A DNA stretch of 64,000 bases, from assembly GCA_025454405.1 (NCBI GenBank), contig JALOON010000006.1, forward strand, positions 124,001-188,000, read 5' to 3'. A program made the translations under genes and the position numbers. The stretch comes from Oscillatoriaceae cyanobacterium Prado104. Lineage in GTDB: Bacteria > Cyanobacteriota > Cyanobacteriia > Cyanobacteriales > Microcoleaceae. Shown in pieces: positions 27,103 through 36,900 of the stretch; the first letter of the stretch is position 1; the number at the start of each line of letters is the position of its first letter. A model generated the notes under the pieces. It was given only the letters and a program-made list of their open reading frames with translations, searched no databases and was not told the origin of the DNA.

Positions 27103-29193
27103 ATGAAAAAATTAGAATTTTTGCTGCAAAAAGAAGGCGATCGCGCCTGGTTGCCCCTCGATACCCCCGACGTGGAAATTCTCGAAGGCAAGTACCGCGT
27201 GGTGGCCCGCATCCAACACCCCAACACTGACATTGAAATTCGCATCAGCTACACTTCCTTTGAGCAAGTACCTCCCCTGCGCCAAGTCCAAAGCCGATCG
27301 GCCCGCACAAATTCCGAAGGATTAGTAGTCATCATTCCCTACACCCGTCTCAAACCCGGAAAGTGGGAACTCTCCTGCTTGCCTGATGCCAAATCGAGAT
27401 CGGAACAAACTTGGCAGTACGGGATTCAGTTGGAAGTATTGCCAGCAGAACAGGAAAACCCCGCACCCCTAGAACCCGCAGACTCAGAAGCAGCCCCAGC
27501 CGAACCGGAAAGCGCGATCGCACCTTCAGAAACCGCCACAGCCGTCGCTGTCGCCGAACCCGCACCCGAACTCCAACCCACCAATATTTACCAGTTCCCC
27601 AGCCCCCAAACAGCGCAGCCCAAGCCCAACTTTAACCTGCAACTAATGCTCGATCGAGACACCTTCGTAGTTCAACTCGGTCGCCCTTTAATCATTTCCG
27701 GCAAAATCGACGCAGCCCAAACTTCCCAAAAACCGGGCAGAACCCCAAACCCGCTACCCCCAGCCCAAGCCGAAGCACTCAAAAAACTCATCGGTGAGGC
27801 ACGCCTCCAGGTATGCCTGCGCGATCCCCAAACCTCCGAAATTCTCGCCCAAATCGACCAACCCCTGCCAGAACAAGTTCCCCCCTGCGTCTTCGCCTGC
27901 GTTACCTACATTCCAGCCGAGTGCAAAAGCCGCCTGATTTTAGGAGAAGCAATTCTCAACAGCGCTGGTGTTCCCCTAGCCACTCAACTATTTACACTGA
28001 CAGCCCGTTTGGAACGCCTGCTAGAGGTAATAGAAGACAATTTCACCGAACAAAACAAACAGCGGGAAATCTATCCCACTGCCCCAAAACCCGTAATCAA
28101 AAAACAACCGGTCAATCTATCTTTCCTGGCGCTAACAGAAAAGCCTTCACAAATTGCTACCCCCACCAACGCACCAGAACCAGCTAAGGAGGTTTTGCCG
28201 CCTCAACTAAATCCCCGTCCGGCAGCCGAGCGATTGGAACTGCCATCTTTCGGTCGGCAACTGCCTGAAAGCAGCCGATCGCAATTGCTCTCAACAATCA
28301 CTAATTCCACCCAAAAACCGCAGGTAAAAACTACTGCAAGTTCAATTCAATTGCCGGGAGAAATCAAACCAAAAGAAGCTGAGTTAGACGCGCTAACTCC
28401 ACCTTCAGAACCTGCAAATTCCGATGTAAATGACTCCAGCTTACCCGTCGAATCAAAATTAGAAAACAGCCCCGAACCGGAAACTCCACCAGCAACAAAA
28501 CAAGCATTTCAAAGCTTGAAAGTTGAGAATCGATTTTGGTCGCGACTGAGTTCCCTAGCTAGTACCCGCGAATCCCCCGAATGGCTGAAAGAAACTGCCC
28601 TGCCACCCACTCAAAAACCAGTCGGTAGCGGTACCAGGGCTTTGGTATCCGACAGCCCTATTTGGCCGCAACAGCCAACGGAAACCGGCGAAGCAATTGC
28701 GACGGATCTGCCTGAAACCCCAGAATCCAAAGAATTTGTCATTTTCGACGAACCGCCGCCACCAAAAAAAGTAAAGTTGAGGGGGGTATCGCCAGAAGTA
28801 GAAACAGTGGATTTGAGTCCCTACGTTTTGCCAGAAGATGAGGCAATACCGATGCCGGTGCTAAATTTGCCGCGCGGTGAAATTCAAGCAGGGCAGCGGG
28901 TGAAAATTGCTGTCAGGCTGCCGGAATTAATGCCCCGGATTTACGTAAAAATTTGGGTGTTCGATCGCCAAACTTACCTAATTCTCGACGGCCCGCGCTG
29001 GATAACCGACTTTGCCCCCAGCGGTATCGGCAGCGTGGAAGGAAGCGCCGAGTTAGAAATTCCCTACGGCTGCCTGGAAGTCGAATTTGAGGCGATCGCC
29101 GTCGAAATGCAAACTCAGCGGGAAAGTCACAAAGTAACCGTTCGCCGCCAAATTTTGCCCCCCTCAGGACCAATTTTACCCCTGGATGATTGA
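27103..29193 (+). CDS. Uncharacterised 696-residue protein with Pro/Glu-rich middle
   Basis: I do not recognise a named family. The N-terminal 120 residues (MKKLEFLLQKEGDRAWLPLD, IEIRISYTSFEQVPP) and the C-terminal 130 residues (IYVKIWVFDRQTYLILDGPRW, AELEIPYGCLEVEFEAIAVE) look like beta-rich, immunoglobulin-like modules. Between them are long Pro/Glu/Ala/Gln-rich stretches (130-190 and 350-560) around another beta-rich block (195-320). No signal peptide or membrane segment is seen, so it is probably a cytoplasmic structural or scaffolding protein. AAGGGG lies before the ATG. It stands alone in its transcription unit. Confidence 0.8.
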   Translation: MKKLEFLLQKEGDRAWLPLDTPDVEILEGKYRVVARIQHPNTDIEIRISYTSFEQVPPLRQVQSRSARTNSEGLVVIIPYTRLKPGKWELSCLPDAKSRSEQTWQYGIQLEVLPAEQENPAPLEPADSEAAPAEPESAIAPSETATAVAVAEPAPELQPTNIYQFPSPQTAQPKPNFNLQLMLDRDTFVVQLGRPLIISGKIDAAQTSQKPGRTPNPLPPAQAEALKKLIGEARLQVCLRDPQTSEILAQIDQPLPEQVPPCVFACVTYIPAECKSRLILGEAILNSAGVPLATQLFTLTARLERLLEVIEDNFTEQNKQREIYPTAPKPVIKKQPVNLSFLALTEKPSQIATPTNAPEPAKEVLPPQLNPRPAAERLELPSFGRQLPESSRSQLLSTITNSTQKPQVKTTASSIQLPGEIKPKEAELDALTPPSEPANSDVNDSSLPVESKLENSPEPETPPATKQAFQSLKVENRFWSRLSSLASTRESPEWLKETALPPTQKPVGSGTRALVSDSPIWPQQPTETGEAIATDLPETPESKEFVIFDEPPPPKKVKLRGVSPEVETVDLSPYVLPEDEAIPMPVLNLPRGEIQAGQRVKIAVRLPELMPRIYVKIWVFDRQTYLILDGPRWITDFAPSGIGSVEGSAELEIPYGCLEVEFEAIAVEMQTQRESHKVTVRRQILPPSGPILPLDD

Positions 29194-29525
29194 TAGTTGG
29201 TAAGGAGTTTTGAATTTTGAATTTTGAGTTTTGAGTTAAAGACAGTTGGTCAGGAGTTTTGAGTTTTGAATTTTGAGTTTTGAGTTAAGGACAGTTGGTC
29301 AGGAGTTTTGAGTTTTGAATTTTGAGTTTTGAGTTAAGGTTTGAGTTAAGGACAGTTTGCGGGAGTTTTGAGTTTTGAGTTTTGAGTTTTGAGTTAAAGA
29401 TAGTTCTGAAGTTCACAACTCAAAACTTAAAACTCAGAACTTCCCCTCTCCCCCACGCGACCGATCCAACCAAACATAAGTTGATAGTTGATAGTCGATC
29501 GATTGCGCGATCGATCTAACGGACA
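29194..29525. repeat. GAGTTTTGAATTTTGAG repeat spacer
   Basis: About 330 bases made mostly of repeated GAGTTTTGAATTTTGAGTTTTGAG units joined by GACAGTTGGTCAGGAG, the reverse-complement form of the AACTCAAAACT family, ending in CGATCG-rich sequence. No gene is seen. Confidence 0.75.
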
Positions 29526-30476
29526 TTATCGTCGGTTGTAGACTATTTGCCGGAACTTTTTCTTAAACTTATTCTTGTATACATAAACCGATCGCTGCAA
29601 ATCCTCAACTTGCAGCGACATTTCTGCAGCCAAACCAGTCCGCCCCCAAGCATCTTCCTGACATTTCCGGCGGCAAAAATTCATCGGTTCTGAGTAAACT
29701 TTAGATGTCGTTAAAGTTGGTTTCGGCCCGCACCAGTGAATCACAGTGGCCTGAGTTCGATCGCCCGCAGGTCCGCTTTCCGCCACCGGAAATTGTTTTT
29801 TCAACAAACTTTGGTCAAAATCCGGCACCAGCAACTGCATATCTACATTTTGCACCCGCAACCGCTTTTCTTGCGCCGCCCGGAAAATCATAAAATTCAA
29901 AAAACCCATTTCTCCATACTTAAATATCCCCGGATTGGCTTCCGTAAAATCTAAAATTTCTGCATATTCTTCCAAGCTAAAAACGCCCCGCTTGGCAAAG
30001 AAAGTACCCGTACAGAAATAGTTCGATCGAGATTGCCGCCAATCAAAATTGGGAAAATGCTTTTCCACCCCTGCAATGTCAAAGAAAAATTCCGTTACAT
30101 CCGCATCCGAGTAATCGTAACAAGGCTTGTCTATAGTAAAATCGAAATCTTGAAAATTAGCCAATTTTAAAACATCGCCCCAGACGATAGTATCGGCATC
30201 TAAAACCATAAAATTCGACCAAGGACTTTCCCAGAAAGCAATCATTTTAGTTTTGCCCCAACCAAAACTTCTTTTTCTGAGAACTTCACTAGAAACATTA
30301 GTGCGATCGATAACTTTCACCCCGTAACATTTTTCTAAAGCACTTACAGAAAACGTCCCGTCAATCAACAAACAAATCGGCACATCTGGCAGGAAATACC
30401 GGATGCTAGCACAGCAACCCTTAGCAAACAGATAATCCTGGTCGCAGCAGGCAATAATAATGCCGAAATCTTCCAT
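29526..30476 (-). CDS. Glycosyltransferase (nucleotide-diphospho-sugar transferase, GT-A/GT8-like)
   Basis: 316 residues. The N-terminal FGIIIACCDQDYLFAKGCCASI and the metal-binding LDADTIVWGD (about residue 95) fit a GT-A fold enzyme using a UDP- or similar sugar donor. There is no signal peptide or clear membrane helix, so it is likely cytoplasmic. Its start lies 9 bases after the stop of the upstream membrane glycosyltransferase, so the two form an operon, probably for a surface glycan. The acceptor is unknown. Confidence 0.75.
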   Translation of the reverse strand: MEDFGIIIACCDQDYLFAKGCCASIRYFLPDVPICLLIDGTFSVSALEKCYGVKVIDRTNVSSEVLRKRSFGWGKTKMIAFWESPWSNFMVLDADTIVWGDVLKLANFQDFDFTIDKPCYDYSDADVTEFFFDIAGVEKHFPNFDWRQSRSNYFCTGTFFAKRGVFSLEEYAEILDFTEANPGIFKYGEMGFLNFMIFRAAQEKRLRVQNVDMQLLVPDFDQSLLKKQFPVAESGPAGDRTQATVIHWCGPKPTLTTSKVYSEPMNFCRRKCQEDAWGRTGLAAEMSLQVEDLQRSVYVYKNKFKKKFRQIVYNRR

Positions 30477-30485
30477 AAATCCTCG

Positions 30486-32096
30486 CTATTGTAATAATTT
30501 CCCCAGGGACAGGATCTGACTTTTATCTTGTGCGACTAGCTCTATTTTAGAGTTTTGCTTGGTCGCCAGTTTAGCACCCAATACGTTCGTTTTTCCGTAG
30601 ACAAAAACATCGCTAAAACCGCTAGGAATATCTGGTATAGTTGACTCCCCAACCAATTGAGCCTGACTCCGCACTTTCGGATCTAACAACAGCAATTGCA
30701 GGCGCACTTTTGGTTCTAGCAAATGACCCATTGACAGTACATTTCCCAGAGTGACCTCCGAAATATCACTGATAACCAGGGGTTTTTCTGACTGATTGAT
30801 AGTACGTGCCATTGCGGGATTTTCTGTTGCCAATTCCTTAATCCACCAAACATCGGCTTGAGAACTAACGGCATTTGACAGCACCCCAACGGTTAACAGT
30901 ACAACTGTAACAACTTTCCACACCTGCTGTTTTGGGTTTGGCAGACCCGCACCGCTAATTTTAGTAGCTAGCAGGTAAGCAACGGCTATTTGAATCCCGA
31001 AATAAGTAGGAAACAGATAGCGAGCTTTGGTCGATCGGATACCTCCCAATATAACATCGGGCACCATGACTGCCAGTGCTGTCACCGCGATCGTTGTCAA
31101 AACAAACAGCCAGACTTGTTTGCCCGTCTCGGAACACAGACAATAAACTGCATAACCTGCAATTACCAATAAAACTATATTGGCAATTCCCAGGGGCATT
31201 AAATATATAGCAGGAGACTCGGAAGTCAAACCAAAATCAAAAAAAACGCGACCGATATTTGCAGCCCAATTTTTAACTAAAGATAGCTCGCTAGTTTCTA
31301 GTTGCGACCAACCTGTTGCCGCTACTGCTGCTCCTTTATTCACGAGTAAAATTATCATCCAAGGTATAAAGGCGAGCAAAGATGCAGCAGTTGCTGTTAA
31401 GTAGCCGACGACTTTTTTATTGAAGCGAAAACCTTGCGTTCCTAGCACGTAAATTCCGTGACCGATCGCCACTAGCAAGCTAAACAAATGAGTGTAAATT
31501 CCCAGAATTATTGAGACTGAGTAAACAATCCAACTCTGCTTGGTTTGCAGCCGCATCGCCCGCAGCAAAGACGCACCAGAAAACAAAATCATCGCCGACC
31601 ACAAACTGTAGGGGCGCGCTTCTTGAGCGTAAAGTATGTGGAAAGGCGAAACAGCTAGCAATCCTGTTGCCATCCACGCTACTTCGGGAGGTGCAAATAG
31701 TTCCCGGCACAGCCAATACAGGCAAGGAAATGCCAGCAGACTCATCAAAGCTGAGAAAGTTCTCGTCGCTGCGGGAGAATAACCGAATACTTTTACCCAG
31801 TATTTGACTGCTAGAAAATAAAGCGGCGGTAATTGGGGTTCTTCTATTGCCAAACTTTTAACTGTATCGCCTAAATTTTTGGCGGGATTGGGTCTTTGAT
31901 ATTCCATCAAATCTTTTGCCCCTACTAACCCAGCCCTACTGATTTCTTGAATCACTTCTGTTTGAGTGTATCCAGAAACCCGGAGCGAAGTAAATACTTC
32001 ATCGTACCAGTAAAACTTTTTGTCGATGTTTGCGAACCGGAAAAATAGCCCTAACAGCAACAAGACTGCTATCAAAAACCGCACTCTGCTTTTCAT
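30486..32096 (-). CDS. Membrane glycosyltransferase, GT39/ArnT-like
   Basis: 536 residues. It begins with a membrane helix (RVRFLIAVLLLLGLFFRF), then the periplasmic-loop motif NIDKKFYWYDEVFTSLRVSG with the acidic pair (DE) typical of GT-C enzymes, then about ten more hydrophobic helices and a C-terminal soluble domain. It matches the 'glycosyltransferase family 39' or Dol-P-Man-type pattern: transfer of a lipid-linked sugar on the periplasmic side. First gene of a two-gene operon with the GT at 29526. Confidence 0.82.
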   Translation of the reverse strand: MKSRVRFLIAVLLLLGLFFRFANIDKKFYWYDEVFTSLRVSGYTQTEVIQEISRAGLVGAKDLMEYQRPNPAKNLGDTVKSLAIEEPQLPPLYFLAVKYWVKVFGYSPAATRTFSALMSLLAFPCLYWLCRELFAPPEVAWMATGLLAVSPFHILYAQEARPYSLWSAMILFSGASLLRAMRLQTKQSWIVYSVSIILGIYTHLFSLLVAIGHGIYVLGTQGFRFNKKVVGYLTATAASLLAFIPWMIILLVNKGAAVAATGWSQLETSELSLVKNWAANIGRVFFDFGLTSESPAIYLMPLGIANIVLLVIAGYAVYCLCSETGKQVWLFVLTTIAVTALAVMVPDVILGGIRSTKARYLFPTYFGIQIAVAYLLATKISGAGLPNPKQQVWKVVTVVLLTVGVLSNAVSSQADVWWIKELATENPAMARTINQSEKPLVISDISEVTLGNVLSMGHLLEPKVRLQLLLLDPKVRSQAQLVGESTIPDIPSGFSDVFVYGKTNVLGAKLATKQNSKIELVAQDKSQILSLGKLLQ

Positions 32097-32872
32097 AAAA
32101 TTAGATAGATGCTCGAGCCGAAATGAATTTTAACATAAAAATAGGCAGATTCAGTATTGGCACCTACATTTTTTTAAGGGCGATCGCCAAGGGTGAGATA
32201 GTTACTTAGACTAGAGCAAAAATCAAGAATAAATTGATACATTTCACCGAAGAAAAAGGGTGGGAAAAATACTGTTTTCGACTGGGACTAGGTAGTCAAT
32301 ATTTAACGAAGCACGATCGGGCAGACAGCCCAACTACAAAAATGCTGTAAAAGTGCTGTTCGATCGAACAAGCACTCATGTCTGGCGTCGCTGGCAGATG
32401 CAAGTATCGCAGCTTACATAGGAACCGGGAACCGAACGAAAATTCGGCATTTGCAGCCAGAACCTCAACTCAAAAAAACTGCTTTTTTAAAGCTTTTGCG
32501 CAATTTCACAAGTGTGTTAAAATGTTGACTTAGAAAATAGAAGGAGCTTCCAACAGCCGAAAAAAGAGCGATCGCGCTGGCTTCGACTGCTGCAAGCATC
32601 AGAAAATCCTAAATTGAAGTTGTCAAGCCGGAAATTTGGCAAGTCAGGGCCTGCACCTACTGGCCTCGATCGACGAGCTCCCAAAACCCTTGCAGGAACA
32701 TCTCCAACAGGGCTAGAGGCTTTAAGATCGGGTTAAAAAGCTTGACAGAACAGGGCCTGTGGCTGTAGAAGAGTATTGACTCTGGCAGCTATTGCAAACA
32801 GGCAGGCAACCAGAAAAACTAGCAGTTACGACTTGCTGCTCGGGTCAAATAGAGTGTGATTGTGTGAGGAAA
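32097..32872. other. Long leader/spacer upstream of the porin gene
   Basis: About 775 bases between divergent genes with no credible gene. The porin ATG at 32873 has GAGGA immediately upstream; a longer in-frame extension to 32792 is rejected because it would precede the signal peptide. The length suggests a long 5' untranslated leader or several promoters. I could not identify a Fur box. Confidence 0.5.
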
Positions 32873-34969
32873 ATGAACAAAATTATTTGGAAATTACTGC
32901 TAGCATCCCCGGCGATAATCGGCTTATCGTCAGCAGTCTCGACAGGGGCGATCGCCCAAGAAGCTCCGGCAACCGCTGAAGCCAGCCAGCAAACCGCTGC
33001 TGTACCTGCTGCTGGACTTTCAGAACCGCAAATCTTGGCAGCGTCAGTTGCAGAACCAGTTGCAGAACCAGTTGCAGAACCAGTTGCAGCAGCGCCGGCA
33101 GCAGAAAAGCTCGCGGCAAATAGCACGAGCGCGATCGAGCAACCGCTTTCAGAAGTGACAGCAGCGCCAACAGAGACTGCAACAGAGGCAACAGCGGCAC
33201 CTGCTACCCCTACAGAAGCTAAAGAACTGGCAGCAGCAGCACCGGAAACTAGCGATCGAACCCTGCAAACAGAAGCACTGCCAACAGCAGTCCTGCCAGC
33301 ACAGGCACCTGCAGCAACAGCGGTCGCACCCTCGCCTCAAGTATCGGACTTGGCGCTGCAAACCAGCAAAAATCCAGCTTCCGAAACCGCTGAACTGCCC
33401 GCCGCAGTCCCAACAACGCGCACAGAAGTCGCTCAGACAGTGCCCAACGGCATGGGAGGTCCGATCGTTCCCGCCGCACCCCAAGCGCAGCAGGCCCAAC
33501 CTTCGGGTTCGATGTCCCAAGTGACATCAGTCTCGCAGCTTTCCGACGTGCAGCCTACAGACTGGGCATTCCAAGCGCTGCAATCCCTAGTCGAGCGCTA
33601 CGGCTGTATCGCAGGTTATCCTGACGGCACCTACCGCGGCAACCGCGCCCTCACCCGCTACGAATTTGCAGCCGGCGTCAATGCCTGTTTGGATCAAATC
33701 ACCAAGCTGATCGGCTCGACGGGTAATTTTGTTACCAAAGACGATTTAGCCCTTCTCCAACGCCTGCAAGAAGAATTTGCAGCCGAACTTGCTACCCTGC
33801 GCGGGCGGATTGACGCTTTAGAAGCCCGCACCGCCGAACTCGAAGCCAACCAATTCTCCACCACCACCAAACTCAGAGGAGAAGTAGTGTTTTTGGCTAG
33901 CGATACCTTCGGAGATGGTGTCGGCCTGCACGACGACAAAACATCCACCACCTTAGGTTACCGAGTGCGGTTGAACTTCGACACCAGCTTCACCGGTAAA
34001 GACTTGCTCAGAACCCGCTTGCAAGCTGTAAACATCCCCAACTACGGTGGCTCTGGTGTTACTGGCACCAACATGACCCGTCTCAGCATTGACGGCAACA
34101 GCGAGAACGCATTTACGCTTGATAAAGTGTTCTATCGCTTCCCGGCAGGCAACGCGACAGTCTGGATCGGACCTAAAGGCTTGAATCTGGATGACATTGC
34201 TCCCACGACAAATCCCTTGGCAGATTCTGCTAACTCTACTATCTCCAGGTTTGGACGTTACAATCCAGCCATCTTCCGCGGTCCAGAAGGCGCGGGTGCT
34301 GCTTTGAATTACAACTTTGGTCGCACAGTGAGGGCTACCGTAGGCTATCTTGCCTCCGACGGCGACGCTCCCAATCCTGCAGATGGCAGAGGCGTTTTTG
34401 ACGGTTCTTTCAGCGCGATCGGTCAACTCAACTTCGGTTTGGGCAAAGCATTCGATGTCGGTCTCAGCTACGTTCGGAAATACAATCGAGCGGGCGATGT
34501 TAACGTCGTCGGCGGTACGGGCAGTTCCCTAGCCAACCGTCCCTTCGGTCAATTACCCACATCCTCAGATAACTTTGGGGTGCAAGTTAATTTCAAACCG
34601 AGCCAGCGCTTCCAGATTGGGGGTTGGTACGGCTACACCAAAGCTCACCAATTGCGGGGTCGCGACTTTGACGCTACCATTCAGAATGCTGCAATTACTC
34701 TAGCTTTGCCAGATTTTGGACGGCGGGGCAACCTCCTCGGCTTCGTCTTCGGCGTACCGCCAAAAGTTACCGATAGCGATCTCAGAAGAGCGGATGGCAG
34801 CCGCCAAAAAGACCGCGATACCTCTTACCACATAGAGGGTTTCTACCGCTTCCAAGTCAACGATTTTATTTCGGTGACACCGGGCGTGTACGTGATTCTG
34901 AATCCGGAACACAACGATAACAATGACAGTATCTGGGTAGGTGTGCTGCGGACTACTTTTAGTTTCTAA
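32873..34969 (+). CDS. SLH-domain iron-uptake porin (OprB-like), outer membrane
   Basis: 698 residues. Signal peptide MNKIIWKLLLASPAIIGL..AIAQ, an Ala/Pro/Glu/Thr-rich region (about 25-215, with three VAEP repeats), then an SLH domain (SQLSDVQPTDWAFQALQSLV, YPDGTYRGNRALTRYEFAAG), a coiled coil (EEFAAELATLRGRIDALEARTAELEA split over 300-335) and a C-terminal beta-barrel ending in aromatic SF (VGVLRTTFSF). This is the standard cyanobacterial major outer-membrane porin layout; SLH binds the peptidoglycan-linked polysaccharide. The extended Ala/Pro region is longer than usual. Confidence 0.93.
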   Translation: MNKIIWKLLLASPAIIGLSSAVSTGAIAQEAPATAEASQQTAAVPAAGLSEPQILAASVAEPVAEPVAEPVAAAPAAEKLAANSTSAIEQPLSEVTAAPTETATEATAAPATPTEAKELAAAAPETSDRTLQTEALPTAVLPAQAPAATAVAPSPQVSDLALQTSKNPASETAELPAAVPTTRTEVAQTVPNGMGGPIVPAAPQAQQAQPSGSMSQVTSVSQLSDVQPTDWAFQALQSLVERYGCIAGYPDGTYRGNRALTRYEFAAGVNACLDQITKLIGSTGNFVTKDDLALLQRLQEEFAAELATLRGRIDALEARTAELEANQFSTTTKLRGEVVFLASDTFGDGVGLHDDKTSTTLGYRVRLNFDTSFTGKDLLRTRLQAVNIPNYGGSGVTGTNMTRLSIDGNSENAFTLDKVFYRFPAGNATVWIGPKGLNLDDIAPTTNPLADSANSTISRFGRYNPAIFRGPEGAGAALNYNFGRTVRATVGYLASDGDAPNPADGRGVFDGSFSAIGQLNFGLGKAFDVGLSYVRKYNRAGDVNVVGGTGSSLANRPFGQLPTSSDNFGVQVNFKPSQRFQIGGWYGYTKAHQLRGRDFDATIQNAAITLALPDFGRRGNLLGFVFGVPPKVTDSDLRRADGSRQKDRDTSYHIEGFYRFQVNDFISVTPGVYVILNPEHNDNNDSIWVGVLRTTFSF

Positions 34970-35012
34970 GAGGAGAAACTAAAGTTGCTCTAGTTCTCTA
35001 GCATTGAGTTAA

Positions 35013-35040
35013 TAAAAGCGGCAGGTGACTGCCGCTTTTT
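35013..35040 (+). terminator. Rho-independent terminator after the porin gene
   Basis: AAAAGCGGCAG-GTGA-CTGCCGCTTTTT: an 11-bp perfect stem with a 4-base loop running straight into T residues, 43 bases after the stop codon. It is the cleanest intrinsic terminator in the window. Confidence 0.92.
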
Positions 35041-35235
35041 GATTTGTTTAGTTTTTTTTAGTTAAACGCGACTTTGCATCATCCAACGCGAGCGGGGACG
35101 CTCGCACTCGTGGCTCCACATCCCGCGTCCCACATTCCGCGTCTCTACATCCCACGCCAGAGGGGACGCTCACAATCCCAGCAATACAATTGGAAATTAT
35201 GTGAGAAATATCCGATCGCGCTTTTTTACTGCTGT

Positions 35236-35529
35236 TCAAACAATTCTGTAGGTTTCTGAATTTGCAGGCCAAGAATTGGGACGGTTGTAGGTAGGAATTG
35301 TTTCAGCACAATTAGCAGGCAAACGGATCAGCAGCAGCTCGTCTTCGGCTGCTAAAATCTTCTCTAATTCCCATCTCAATTTTTCCCGATCGCGCGCGCT
35401 CAGCCAACACCTAAAAATCGAATATTGGATTCTTTCGCCGCGACTTTGAACTAATTTGTATGCTTTTCTCCAGCGCTGGGGGCTGCGAATGTCGTAGCAA
35501 ACTAAATACCAGTTTTTTGCTTCTGCCAT
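35236..35529 (-). CDS. cas2: CRISPR-associated endonuclease Cas2
   Basis: 97 residues. The N-terminal YLVCYDIRSPQRWRKAYKLV carries the conserved first-strand Asp, and RIQYSIFRCWLS the second strand. Forms the spacer-integration complex with Cas1. Its ATG (RBS GAGGCG) lies 9 bases beyond the cas1 stop on the same strand, so it is the last gene of the locus. Confidence 0.95.
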   Translation of the reverse strand: MAEAKNWYLVCYDIRSPQRWRKAYKLVQSRGERIQYSIFRCWLSARDREKLRWELEKILAAEDELLLIRLPANCAETIPTYNRPNSWPANSETYRIV

Positions 35530-35538
35530 TGTATCGCC

Positions 35539-36837
35539 TCAGCGCAAAATTAATTGACCGAACAAACCGCTTTCTTCCGACCATTCTTTTTCCAAGAGGC
35601 GCACTTCTAATTCAAACAGGCGGCGGTAGCTGAGGGAATAATTTGTGACAGGATGCTTCCAGGTTTCTTGTTTGCGGGATTCGTACAAACCGATTAGTTT
35701 GCGACAGCCGGATTCGCTCAACCAAACTCGATCGCCCCGAATGTCGAAATCTGCTTGCACTTCCCATTGATTGCGGTTGATGGAGGCGATAACTGTCATG
35801 TCAACGATCGGTACTCGGAAAATTTCAATTAAATCTAGGGCTAAAGGTGGTGCTTGAGAGCGCGGTTGGTGGTAAAATCCCAATGCTGGCTCCAATCCAA
35901 CTGTTAAAATAGCGTTGGTGATATCTTTGAGCAGCAAGGCGTAGCCGAAGCCGATTAAAGCATTGAATCGGTCTTTGGGCGGGCGGCGGTTGCGATCGCA
36001 AAAGTGCATTTCTGGGGGCGCGCCAGGACGGATTAAATAAGGCAAAGCGCCGAAATAAAGATTGCCTATTTTGCCTTCAAAGCCCAGCAGCGACGCTAGA
36101 GATTTCACTTGGGGAACTTGTTTTAAAAGAATTTGCATTTGGGCGATCGCCCGTTTTAATTCTTCGGAATTTTTCTGAATTCCGCGACTTCCCCGCATTA
36201 AGAATTTGCGCTGTCCTTGGCCGCGACAAATTACTAATTTGCGGGCTAATTCCAAACAGCGATCGGGATTGGTGAGGGCGGCATACTGGCGGATGCGGCG
36301 CTGAATGCTGCCTTGCCTGCTGTCAAAACTGCCGAGGTAGCGCCCGCCCCCGGAAATAAAATGCACTCCGATGCCCGAGTCGGCGCAAAAGTGCAAAGCT
36401 TGGGTGGAAATTTGCGAGAAACTGTGGAGTACTATTTGACTGATTTGCTGGCTGGGAATAGTTTCTACGGGTCGATCGCGGCGGGAAATTTTGATTTGCC
36501 CTCCGGTGCGGCCGACTGCGGTTCCGGGTTCGAGTACGTGCACGATTTGGCGATCGTCGTCGGCGGGAAAGAGGCGGGCGGGCTGCCATTCGGGATCGCT
36601 GGCGAGTCTGGCTTCTTCGGGGAGGCAGACTGGGGCGAGGGAACAGCGAGTGCAGAGGTTTTCGTTGTCGGTGACTGGGGGGCGTTGGGTGGAAAGTCGC
36701 AGCGATCGGGCTGTTTCGACGGCTGCGCGAACTTCGGCGCGGGCCGAGTCGTCGAGGGGGACGCGAACCAGTACGTTGTCGGCGTGGTAGCGGATTCTGC
36801 CTTCTGGAACGGTGATGCCTTTGGTGGATTCGAGGAG
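35539..36837 (-). CDS. cas1: Cas1 with the C-terminal remnant of a Cas4-Cas1 fusion (interrupted)
   Basis: The open frame runs from 36837 without a stop. The Cas1 part (from VHVLEPGTAVG at about 36543) has the catalytic Glu (LLGFEGKIGN), His (LGFYHQPRS) and acidic pair (DLIEIFRVPIVDM), so it looks intact. Upstream, in the same frame, are about 98 residues of Cas4 C-terminus: GITVPEGRIRYHADNVLVRV and the iron-sulphur cysteines CTRCSLAPVC. This is the family-typical Cas4-Cas1 fusion, but the 5' part is cut off by the TnpB element. Expression of Cas1 would need an internal start (for example GTG at 36543) or read-through. Confidence 0.93.
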   Translation of the reverse strand, partial: LLESTKGITVPEGRIRYHADNVLVRVPLDDSARAEVRAAVETARSLRLSTQRPPVTDNENLCTRCSLAPVCLPEEARLASDPEWQPARLFPADDDRQIVHVLEPGTAVGRTGGQIKISRRDRPVETIPSQQISQIVLHSFSQISTQALHFCADSGIGVHFISGGGRYLGSFDSRQGSIQRRIRQYAALTNPDRCLELARKLVICRGQGQRKFLMRGSRGIQKNSEELKRAIAQMQILLKQVPQVKSLASLLGFEGKIGNLYFGALPYLIRPGAPPEMHFCDRNRRPPKDRFNALIGFGYALLLKDITNAILTVGLEPALGFYHQPRSQAPPLALDLIEIFRVPIVDMTVIASINRNQWEVQADFDIRGDRVWLSESGCRKLIGLYESRKQETWKHPVTNYSLSYRRLFELEVRLLEKEWSEESGLFGQLILR

Positions 36838-36900
36838 TTAAACTTAAGTGCCAAAAAGTTTGCTAAACTTGTCCGCAGTTAACTACCGAGAAGAGGTTCC

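Noticed and set aside
36313-36882. Plus-strand frame of 189 residues opposite cas1
   Set aside because: Shadow of the Cas4 C-terminal/Cas1 sequence; the minus frame carries conserved Cas4 motifs.
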